The translations under genes were made by a program, and so were the position numbers. 28,239 bases of DNA from Lentisphaeria bacterium (GTDB taxonomy: Bacteria > Verrucomicrobiota > Lentisphaeria > Victivallales > UBA1829), in the NCBI GenBank assembly GCA_003526375.1, contig DPDG01000096.1:112737-140975 (forward strand), read 5' to 3'. Below the pieces are notes generated by a model. That model made no database searches. It saw only the letters and a program-made list of their open reading frames with translations, and was not told the origin of the DNA. The first letter of the stretch is position 1. Each line of letters begins with the position of its first letter. Positions 1-6,351 of this stretch are shown piece by piece.

Positions 1-2
1 AC

Positions 3-37
3 CACTGACCACTAATCACTAATCACTGACCACTAAT
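3..37. repeat. heptameric tandem repeat, 5 units of CACTRAY
   Basis: Five perfect 7-nt units follow one another: CACTGAC, CACTAAT, CACTAAT, CACTGAC, CACTAAT. The two bases before the first unit (AC) fit the end of another unit, so the array probably continues beyond the left edge. It ends at the stop codon of the minus-strand dehydrogenase gene, so it lies just downstream of that gene. Only two unit variants occur. Short tandem heptamer arrays of this sort are known in intergenic DNA of some bacteria; no function is evident here. Confidence 0.85.
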
Positions 38-1074
38 TATTTATGCCCGGCGCAGTTATGATCTTTGCAGTCCCTGCAAATGCCGTTTTCCAACGGTTTG
101 CCTTCGGCGAAGTCACGGATGTTGTCCATTGTGATTTCCGCGATGTTGTTCATGGCTTCTTTCGTGAAGAATGCCTGATGCGAAGTCACAAGAACATTCG
201 GGAACGTCATCAGCCGCGCCAGTACATCGTCCGCAATGGCTTTGTCCGAACGGTCCTCGAAAAAGTAGTCTGCCTCCTCCTCATACACGTCAAGCCCAGC
301 GCCGCCGACTCTGCCTTCTTTGAGCGCATCGATCAGCGCCTGCGTATCGACCAGTTTCCCGCGGCTGGTATTGAGGATGATCACCCCTTTTTTCATCATT
401 GCGATGCTTTCCGGGTTGATGAGATACATGTTTTCCGGAGTCAGCGGGCAATGCAGTGAAATAATATCGCTTTCCCGGTAAAGCCGTTCCAGCGGCACAT
501 ACTCCATGTGAAGCTCCTTCGCCGCCTTTTCGTTCGGATACGGGTCATGGGCGAGAATCTTCACGCCGAACCCCTGAAGAACTTCGGCAAACGTCTGCCC
601 GATCTTGCCGGTTCCGATGATGCCGACCGTTTTGCCGTGCACATCAAAACCGAGAAAACCGTTGATTGAGAAATTATTCTCGCGGATACGGCAGAATGCG
701 CGGTGCAGACACCGGTTCAGGCAAAGCAGGAGCCCGACCGTATATTCCGCAACCGCATACGGAGAATATTTCGGAACACGGACCACATCCAGCCGTTTGC
801 AGGCGACACCGAGATCCACGTTGTTGAAGCCGGCGCAGCGCATGGCAATGAGCTTGACCCCGTATTTGATTAAGAGCTCAATGGTCTCCGCTCCGAGATC
901 GTCATTGACGAATGCACAGACGACATCATGTCCGTCGGCAAGTTTTGCGGAAGCGGGTTTCAGGCGCGATTCAAAGTAACTGATCTCGAATCCGTATCTG
1001 TCTTTGATTTTGTCGAACGAAAGCCGGTCGTAAGGCTTGGTGTCGAAAAACGCGATTTTAATCTTATCATTCAT
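37..1074 (-). CDS. D-2-hydroxyacid dehydrogenase (D-lactate dehydrogenase-like)
   Basis: A 345-residue NAD-dependent D-2-hydroxyacid dehydrogenase, most like fermentative D-lactate dehydrogenase, which reduces pyruvate to D-lactate in the cytoplasm and regenerates NAD. The NAD-binding Rossmann motif GTGKIG is at residues 154-159. The family catalytic residues are visible: Arg238 in NTSRG, a Glu in the DVYEEE run (265-267) and His299 in TSHQAF. Length is close to the family norm of about 330, with a short extra tail. That tail holds Cys333, Cys336, Cys341 and His344, a C-x2-C-x4-C-x2-H pattern that could bind a metal. The ATG is preceded by a GGGGGG-type ribosome site at good spacing. Substrate is inferred; other 2-ketoacid reductases share these motifs. 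The gene appears monocistronic; a small ATCGG-TTTT-CCGAT dyad at 1126-1139 lies upstream. Confidence 0.9.
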   Translation of the reverse strand: MNDKIKIAFFDTKPYDRLSFDKIKDRYGFEISYFESRLKPASAKLADGHDVVCAFVNDDLGAETIELLIKYGVKLIAMRCAGFNNVDLGVACKRLDVVRVPKYSPYAVAEYTVGLLLCLNRCLHRAFCRIRENNFSINGFLGFDVHGKTVGIIGTGKIGQTFAEVLQGFGVKILAHDPYPNEKAAKELHMEYVPLERLYRESDIISLHCPLTPENMYLINPESIAMMKKGVIILNTSRGKLVDTQALIDALKEGRVGGAGLDVYEEEADYFFEDRSDKAIADDVLARLMTFPNVLVTSHQAFFTKEAMNNIAEITMDNIRDFAEGKPLENGICRDCKDHNCAGHK

Positions 1075-1193
1075 GATAATCCCCCCTGATTATATGGTTG
1101 ATAGTTCTATATTTCTTACAATGGCATCGGTTTTCCGATTTGCAAGGGAAAAAAACATAAAATTTGAAAAAATCGTTTCTCACCGGCGATATG

Positions 1194-1214
1194 AAAAAAC
1201 GGAAAGGCATTTCC
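1194..1214 (-). terminator. weak intrinsic terminator after the AraC gene
   Basis: On the minus strand a short GGAAA/TTTCC hairpin with a 4-nt loop is followed by G and six T. It lies 47 nt beyond the AraC stop codon. The stem is only 5 bp; a second GC-rich hairpin at about 1212-1238 precedes it and may add to pausing. Confidence 0.35.
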
Positions 1215-1260
1215 CCCGGATCGGGGTATCGAACCCGAAATGAATCTGAACTCAATTCTT

Positions 1261-2109
1261 TTATTTTTCGGTTCCTTTTTCCGGAATTCCGTTCTTCCTG
1301 TACTGCAGCGGAGTCATCCCGTATTTCTTCCGGAACAACAGGCAGAAATAAGCGGAGTTCCGGAATTTCAATTCCACAGTGATACGGTAAACTGGAATCG
1401 CCGTTTCTTTCAGGAGGCGTGCCGCCTCTCTGAGCTTAAGCTCCAGCAGATACGCCGCTGGAGACATCGGAGAACAACGCTTCCAGCAGCGGTAAAAATT
1501 CCTGCGGGAAAAACCGTATCTTCCGGCAATCTCATCCAGATTGATCTCCCGGCAGAAATTCAGTTGGAAACAGGAGGCGATCCTGTGGATCCGGGCATCC
1601 ATATATTCCATTTCCTGCGGAGTGGAATCACGCATCAGGAGCAATTCCTCAAATAAACACATGGCAAGCAGATCCATACGGTCCGCAATCCCCGGCTCTG
1701 TACTGCGCACCATCAGATCACGCATCTCACGGAGCATCCGGTTGACCTGCGGTGTCATACGGAACTCCCAGCAGTAGGGAGGTTCAAAGAAACCGGCATG
1801 TCTCATGGCATCCGTCTGCGCAGGATCGAATTTGAAGTAAAATGCGTCCCGGGGGTGATCCACTGTGAAGGAGTGCGTTACATCCGGGACCTTCAAAGCC
1901 ACATTCGGATAACGCACCGTATAACAGGTGTCATCAAACCATTCCCGCGACTGTTCCGCATCCGAGGAAAGCCGGACGCATAATTCCAGTTTCCCTTTCA
2001 CAACCACCGACATATAAGGATGATTCTCAATGATCCCCACCGATTCCAGCGGAAACGGCAGATGAAATCTGCGTTTGACCTTACTCAGATCAACACAACT
2101 GACCGGCAT
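1261..2109 (-). CDS. AraC family transcriptional regulator
   Basis: A 282-residue regulator. Residues 1-175 form an AraC-type N-terminal sensor (cupin-like, no signature residues I can assign to a ligand). Residues 189-275 are the two helix-turn-helix motifs: the first around NLDEIAGRYGFSRRNFYR, the second around the IPVYRITVELKFRNSAYF stretch followed by the family-typical YGMTPLQYRK ending. The start is supported by GGAGG 7 nt before the ATG. It is divergent from the glycoside hydrolase gene at 2283, with 173 nt between start codons, which is the usual arrangement of an AraC activator and its carbohydrate target. Direct-repeat half-sites in that gap (2169-2199) are candidate binding sites. 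Target sugar unknown. Confidence 0.92.
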   Translation of the reverse strand: MPVSCVDLSKVKRRFHLPFPLESVGIIENHPYMSVVVKGKLELCVRLSSDAEQSREWFDDTCYTVRYPNVALKVPDVTHSFTVDHPRDAFYFKFDPAQTDAMRHAGFFEPPYCWEFRMTPQVNRMLREMRDLMVRSTEPGIADRMDLLAMCLFEELLLMRDSTPQEMEYMDARIHRIASCFQLNFCREINLDEIAGRYGFSRRNFYRCWKRCSPMSPAAYLLELKLREAARLLKETAIPVYRITVELKFRNSAYFCLLFRKKYGMTPLQYRKNGIPEKGTEK

Positions 2110-2168
2110 GGTATTTCCTCCTTTTCCTCTTTCAACTTACCCTGCCTGCCCGGTGTTTTCAAGAACGA

Positions 2169-2199
2169 TGGCACAAAAACAATATTTATTTGGCACGAA
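2169..2199 (+). promoter_or_regulatory. candidate AraC operator: two TGGCACRAA direct repeats
   Basis: TGGCACAAA (2169-2177) and TGGCACGAA (2191-2199) are direct repeats with 22 nt between their starts, two helical turns. The downstream copy ends 6 nt before the -35 element at 2206. AraC-family activators commonly use direct-repeat half-sites about 21 bp apart next to the -35, so this is a likely activator site for the divergent AraC protein. The sequence pattern is seen; the binding is inferred. Confidence 0.6.
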
Positions 2200-2205
2200 C
2201 AGGCA

Positions 2206-2233
2206 TTGAGTTCCTGCTTTATTCCGGTATAAT
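2206..2233 (+). promoter_or_regulatory. sigma-70-type promoter of the glycoside hydrolase gene
   Basis: TTGAGT (2206-2211), a 16-nt spacer and a perfect TATAAT (2228-2233). Transcription would begin near 2240, giving a leader of about 43 nt before the ATG at 2283. The non-consensus last two bases of the -35 fit with dependence on an activator. Confidence 0.7.
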
Positions 2234-2282
2234 AACATGGAAACGGCACATATCCAACAATCAAATTCAACGGAGAAACAGG

Positions 2283-4223
2283 ATGGACATCGCAGGACGG
2301 AACATTGAAAGCAAATGGAAATTCAGGCTCGGAACTCTCCACGGAGAATTGCAGGATCTGGTTCCGGAAGACATGATCCAGTACCGCAAGGAGGAAAACG
2401 GCGGCGGTAAGACTGAAATCTGGACGGGGCACCCTGCATACGGACAGGACTTCCAGGTCAAGGTTGTATGGGAAGAAAAAGAAGATCGCCTGTATGCCGG
2501 CAGAATCTCCTATTCCGGTTATAAGGGGGCGCCTTTCATTGAGGAAATTCATTTCCCCATTGTAACATATCCTCGTTGCAAAGATTCCGGTTTTCTCTGG
2601 GGCGGCAGTGACATGGGGTTGATCGTGAATCCTGCGATGCTGAATGAAAAAGCATGGGAAGGGACATATTGCTCCATGCAGTTCGCGGCGTTTCTGAACG
2701 GGAAGGAACCGGGGATTTATTTCGATCACCGCGACACCCGCCACAGTTCAAAAAGCGGACGTTATCAAATCACGGAAACAGAACAGATTTACAGTTGCAT
2801 TCATTTTATCGGCAACTCCGAAACGCCGGCAAAGGAATATGCCCTGCCTTATGAAAACTGCATCGGGGTCTTTCATGGCGGATGGTTCGAAGCAGGGCAG
2901 ATTTATAAGAAATGGGCGCTGCGGCAGAGCTGGGCTGTAAACAGAAGACACGAAAATCCGCTCCGGCACATCGGCATGTGGGTCTGGAACAGAGGACTCG
3001 CAGAAGAGGTGGTTCCTCCGGTTCTGAAACTTCAAGAAGATTCAGGTTCAATTCCTGTTGCGCTTGACTGGTACTGGTGGCATCACAATCCGTATGATAC
3101 GGATTATCCGGACTTCTGGCCTCCGCGTGAAGGGGAGGAAAAATTCAAGGCGGATGTGGCGGAACTCAGGAAACACGGAATTTTCACACAGGTCTACGTC
3201 AACGGCATGACATGGGATATGGACGGCGCCTCATGGAAGGAGGGCGGGGATGAATCCGTTGTCATCCTGCGGGACGGAAATCCGCGCGCGGTCGCGTTTA
3301 ATCAGTTCAACTATCATCGCCTCGGTTACATGTGCGGGGAGTCTCCGAAGTTTCAGGATAAGATGTCCGTTCTTGTAAGACGCCTTCGGGAGAGCGGGCT
3401 CGACGGCCAGTATCTGGACATGATCGGCTGTGCGAGTTACACACCGTGTTACAATCCCGCACACCATCATCCGCGGGGAGACTCCGCCGCAGGAGTGGAG
3501 GGGTTCCGGAATATGCTTACGCGCCTGAAAGCGGAGAATCCGGGCTTCCCTCTCTCCACGGAATGCAGCAATGAGGCTTATATGGACCTTGTCGACAGCG
3601 TCATCACCTGCGGAACGGTGTCTGCCGAACGCATGGGCAGCAACATGGAGTTCGTCCCTCTGTTTACCTCCATCTATCACGGCAGTCTGGCGGTATTCGG
3701 CAGTTATGCGCTGCCGGACGGCATCCCCTCATGGGACCCCCTTTGGCCGGACAAGGAACGCTGGCAGGGCGAGGAACCGTGGCATCGACTCTATCCCGAT
3801 CAGTTTTTCATTGAGCTGGCGCGGGATGTGGCATGGGGAGTTCAGCCGATGGTCTGCAATCTCAGCAGAAAAATACAGGAAGATCCCGAATTCAGGGAAC
3901 CTTACCGCTTCATTCTTGAAACGGCGAAGTTCTATCACGCAAACAGAAAATTTCTTTTCGACGGCGCCATGTTCTCCCCCGAAGGATTTCAATGCGGGAA
4001 AAAAGAGGTGAAATTCATGAAACGGATGATTTTCACAAAAAAGAAAGACAGCGCCGTGATCGTAAAGACACTTCCGGTAATTCTCCACAGCATCTGGAAA
4101 GCGCCGGACGGAGAAAAGGCTCTGATTCTGGCAAATTATACGGGCTGTGAGCAGGAATGGAGCTATCAGAAACAGTCCGGGAAAATTCCGGCACACTCTT
4201 ACCGGAAAATCACGCTTCCGTAA
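2283..4223 (+). CDS. TIM-barrel glycoside hydrolase (DUF6259-like)
   Basis: A 646-residue enzyme resembling the uncharacterised DUF6259 glycosidase-like proteins common in Lentisphaerota and Verrucomicrobiota. An N-terminal beta-sandwich-like half (about 1-220) precedes a barrel with ALDWYWWHHNPYD-type aromatic strands near residues 260-275. Two acidic residues at barrel-strand ends are candidate catalytic groups: Asp379 in GQYLDMIG and Glu427 in LSTECSN. A small C-terminal beta domain ends the protein. No signal peptide is present, so it probably acts in the cytoplasm on imported oligosaccharides. The start is set by GGAG 7 nt upstream of this ATG; an earlier in-frame ATG at 2190 lies before the promoter. 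It is divergent from the AraC gene and probably activated by it. Substrate cannot be read from sequence; family assignment is from memory of the fold and moderately sure. Confidence 0.8.
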   Translation: MDIAGRNIESKWKFRLGTLHGELQDLVPEDMIQYRKEENGGGKTEIWTGHPAYGQDFQVKVVWEEKEDRLYAGRISYSGYKGAPFIEEIHFPIVTYPRCKDSGFLWGGSDMGLIVNPAMLNEKAWEGTYCSMQFAAFLNGKEPGIYFDHRDTRHSSKSGRYQITETEQIYSCIHFIGNSETPAKEYALPYENCIGVFHGGWFEAGQIYKKWALRQSWAVNRRHENPLRHIGMWVWNRGLAEEVVPPVLKLQEDSGSIPVALDWYWWHHNPYDTDYPDFWPPREGEEKFKADVAELRKHGIFTQVYVNGMTWDMDGASWKEGGDESVVILRDGNPRAVAFNQFNYHRLGYMCGESPKFQDKMSVLVRRLRESGLDGQYLDMIGCASYTPCYNPAHHHPRGDSAAGVEGFRNMLTRLKAENPGFPLSTECSNEAYMDLVDSVITCGTVSAERMGSNMEFVPLFTSIYHGSLAVFGSYALPDGIPSWDPLWPDKERWQGEEPWHRLYPDQFFIELARDVAWGVQPMVCNLSRKIQEDPEFREPYRFILETAKFYHANRKFLFDGAMFSPEGFQCGKKEVKFMKRMIFTKKKDSAVIVKTLPVILHSIWKAPDGEKALILANYTGCEQEWSYQKQSGKIPAHSYRKITLP

Positions 4224-4242
4224 GCTTCAGCAATTTCTGCAT

Positions 4243-4277
4243 AAAAAAAGCAGCATCCGTTCTGCCGGATGCTGCTT
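4243..4277 (-). terminator. intrinsic terminator of rpoD-rpsU
   Basis: A perfect 12-bp stem (arms 4248-4259 and 4266-4277) with a 6-nt loop, followed on the minus strand by seven T. It lies 20 nt after the rpsU stop. It also falls 20 nt after the stop of the plus-strand hydrolase; on that strand the T-run is poor, so it probably serves mainly the minus strand. Confidence 0.92.
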
Positions 4278-4297
4278 CTGCAAAACTCAAGCTGAAC

Positions 4298-4465
4298 TCA
4301 GCCGCGACGACGCTGTGAGCGGCGTTTCTTTTCGCTGGGCTTCTCGAAGTGTCTTCTGTTGCGAAGTTCCTTGAGGGTGCCTTCTTTGTCAAGCTTCTTT
4401 TTGAGTCGGCGAAGAGCTCTGTCGATCGGTTCGCCTTTCTTCATGCGAATTTCTGTTGCTTCCAT
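4298..4465 (-). CDS. rpsU: 30S ribosomal protein S21
   Basis: A 55-residue basic protein beginning MEATEIRMKKGEPIDRAL and ending in RRSQRRRG. The layout matches bacterial S21 (bS21): a short N-terminal segment, the family-typical alternation of Arg/Lys helices, LRNRRHFEKPSEKKRR, and an Arg-rich tail. S21 joins the 30S subunit late and helps initiation. A strong AAGGGGG ribosome site lies about 6 nt before the ATG. It starts 39 nt after the rpoD stop on the same strand and is followed by a strong terminator, so it is probably cotranscribed with rpoD. In E. coli the order is rpsU-dnaG-rpoD; here rpsU follows rpoD and no dnaG is present in the window. Confidence 0.93.
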   Translation of the reverse strand: MEATEIRMKKGEPIDRALRRLKKKLDKEGTLKELRNRRHFEKPSEKKRRSQRRRG

Positions 4466-4504
4466 TGTGTTCACCCCCTTCCGAGATAGATATCTTTTCC
4501 TGAT

Positions 4505-6178
4505 TTATTCATTTGCAAAACCGGCTTCATCGACCAGCAGGTCGCGAAGTTTACTCAATGCCTGATTCTGAATCTGGCGGACACGTTCACGGGTCCTGCC
4601 GATCTCCTGGCTGACCTCTTCCAGTGTTCTGGAACGGGTGCCGTCAAGACCGAAACGCATTTTCAGAATCATGCGTTCCCGTTCATCCAGCTCGCCGAGC
4701 AGGTCAACCAGACGCCCGACGGATTCCACATCGCTCAGGATGCGGTCGGGAGTCATGGCTCCGCGGTCGGGAATAATGTCCTGAAACTCTCCGTCCTCGC
4801 CCTGCTGAATCGGGTCATGCAGTGAAAAGGTTCTCAAATCCGCCAGGCGCAGCCCGGCAACGGTCCTTTCACTGTAATCCAGATCCTTTGCGATTTCCGC
4901 ATCGGTGGGCTCGCGTCCGAGCTTCTCGGCAAGTTTCATACGGATCGACTTGATCTTGTTGATCTTGCCGGCGGACTGCACCGGAATACGGATGATACGG
5001 CTCTGATTCGCAAGAGCGCGGCGCATGGACTGTTTGATCCACCACGCGGCATAAGAACTGAATTTCGCCCCTTTTGCGGGATCAAATTTCTCCACGGCGC
5101 GCATCAGACCGATATTGCCCTCGGAAATCAGGTCCAGCAGCGGAAGCCCGAGCCCTTTGAAGTCATGCGCAATCTTGACAACCAAACGCAGATTCGCCTT
5201 GATCAGCGTGGCGCGCGCTTCATCATGCGCCATATTATCATTGCCGTGAATCTTCGCGGCAAGATCGACCTCCTGCTCTTTCGTAACCAGAGAGATCTGC
5301 CCGATATCCTGCATATAAACTTTCATCGTGTCGTTTTTGGAGACGACGCCAACTTTGCTGCCCGGCAACTGATCTTTCTTCTCTTCATCAAGTTCAGCTT
5401 CATTTTCCACGGCTTCGGCAGTCTCCGCAGGTTCCGGTTCAGGAACCACCTGCAACGTAGCAGGCGCATAATCGGTCTTATCAGGAAGCTGCCTGGTCTT
5501 TTCGGCAACGGGTTTTGCGCTTTTCTTTGCCTTGACTTCCGGTTCTTTCTTCGCGGATGCTTTCGGGACAGGTTTGACCGTTTCCTCTTTCACCGGAACA
5601 GATTTCGCCGCAGGTTTGGCAACAGGCTTCGCAACGGGTTTCACCGGAACTTTTGCCGCGGGCTTCACGGCAGGCTTGACAGGAGTCTTTGCCGATGGTT
5701 TCGCGACAGACCTGACGGGCACAGTTTCCGCAGGAACCGCCTTAACAGGAACTTTGGCTTTAGCCGTTGCTTTTCCAGAAGCTTTCGGGACAGGTTTTGC
5801 AACGGGTTTCACCGGAACAGATTTCGCTTTTGCAGAGGATTTCAGAGACTTCGCCGGCGCAACCGCTTTTGCGGGCGCTGTTTTCGCCGGAACTTTTCTG
5901 TTTTTATCTTGATCGGCTGTTTTGACAGGAACCGCGGCTTTTTTCACAGGCAGAATTTTTGCAGAAGGCTTACTTGATTTTTTTTCGATATTTTTCTTTG
6001 AGACAACTGTTTTTTTTACAGGACTGACTTTTTTACTGCCGGAAGACTTCATGCTTTTCGGAGATTCTTTACTGTTTTTTGTTTTGAGCTGCGGAACAGA
6101 TTTCTTTTCTGTCTTAGCGCCTGCGGAGGAAACTTTCTTCGCGTCATTCTTCTTTTTAGAGAGAGATGAAGATTTCAT
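4505..6178 (-). CDS. rpoD: primary RNA polymerase sigma factor with long basic N-terminal tail
   Basis: A 557-residue sigma-70 group factor. The conserved core occupies residues 285-557: region 1.2 (VYMQDIGQISLVTKEQEV), region 2 including NLRLVVKIA, SEGNIGLMRAVEKFD and FSSYAAWWIKQSMRRA, region 3 (AGKINKIK onward) and region 4 with LDERERMILKMRFGL and RTRERVRQIQNQAL. This composition is that of a housekeeping factor. Instead of region 1.1 there is a low-complexity tail of about 230 residues rich in Lys, Ala, Pro and Val, with KPVAK- and KPAAK-like repeats resembling histone H1 tails, then an acidic linker. The start at 6178 is chosen because AAGGAGG lies upstream (11-nt spacing); the more distal ATGs at 6226 and 6253 have no ribosome site, so a 582-residue form starting at 6253 remains possible. 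A perfect promoter lies at 6323-6351. Tail function is unknown. Confidence 0.95.
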   Translation of the reverse strand: MKSSSLSKKKNDAKKVSSAGAKTEKKSVPQLKTKNSKESPKSMKSSGSKKVSPVKKTVVSKKNIEKKSSKPSAKILPVKKAAVPVKTADQDKNRKVPAKTAPAKAVAPAKSLKSSAKAKSVPVKPVAKPVPKASGKATAKAKVPVKAVPAETVPVRSVAKPSAKTPVKPAVKPAAKVPVKPVAKPVAKPAAKSVPVKEETVKPVPKASAKKEPEVKAKKSAKPVAEKTRQLPDKTDYAPATLQVVPEPEPAETAEAVENEAELDEEKKDQLPGSKVGVVSKNDTMKVYMQDIGQISLVTKEQEVDLAAKIHGNDNMAHDEARATLIKANLRLVVKIAHDFKGLGLPLLDLISEGNIGLMRAVEKFDPAKGAKFSSYAAWWIKQSMRRALANQSRIIRIPVQSAGKINKIKSIRMKLAEKLGREPTDAEIAKDLDYSERTVAGLRLADLRTFSLHDPIQQGEDGEFQDIIPDRGAMTPDRILSDVESVGRLVDLLGELDERERMILKMRFGLDGTRSRTLEEVSQEIGRTRERVRQIQNQALSKLRDLLVDEAGFANE

Positions 6179-6289
6179 CGGCTTACCAGCCTCCTTGCCA
6201 TTTAGCACTATTGACTTTTCCATTATTGCGTTTATTATAACGTATGCTTTCATTTTACAGGATCAATGCTCCACCTGCGAAACGAGAGT

Positions 6290-6310
6290 GCACAGCAGAG
6301 TCTGCGGTGC
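6290..6310. promoter_or_regulatory. 21-bp interrupted palindrome between rpoD and mfd
   Basis: Arms GCACAGCAGA (6290-6299) and TCTGCGGTGC (6301-6310) are inverted repeats with one mismatch around a single central base. The dyad begins about 6 nt downstream of the inferred rpoD transcription start, so it could be a repressor operator or an RNA hairpin in the rpoD leader. No binding protein can be named. Confidence 0.45.
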
Positions 6311-6322
6311 AAATAAGTTTAT

Positions 6323-6351
6323 ATTATAACACCTGAAAAGCGATTTGTCAA
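6323..6351 (-). promoter_or_regulatory. perfect consensus promoter of rpoD
   Basis: On the minus strand TTGACA (6346-6351), a 17-nt spacer and TATAAT (6323-6328) match both hexamers and the spacing exactly. Transcription should start near 6316, leaving a leader of about 138 nt to the start codon at 6178. The -35 hexamer directly abuts the GTG start codon of the divergent mfd gene. Confidence 0.88.

Noticed and set aside
1212..1238. tRNA-like T-arm (GGGTTCGATACCC on the minus strand)
   Set aside because: No anticodon arm, D-arm or matching acceptor stem with CCA can be built around it, and the loop is 8 nt rather than 7. It is more likely a simple GC-rich hairpin near the AraC gene end.
2085..2744. 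Minus-strand frame of 219 codons crossing the AraC/hydrolase promoter region
   Set aside because: It overlaps the AraC start, the promoter and the coding frame of the hydrolase, and has no recognisable motif or ribosome site.
5165..5977. Arg/Phe-rich frame antisense to rpoD, and a Gly/Thr/Phe-rich one at 5532-5912
   Set aside because: Both mirror the Lys/Ala/Pro repeats of the sigma-factor tail. They have repetitive composition, no ribosome site and no family resemblance.
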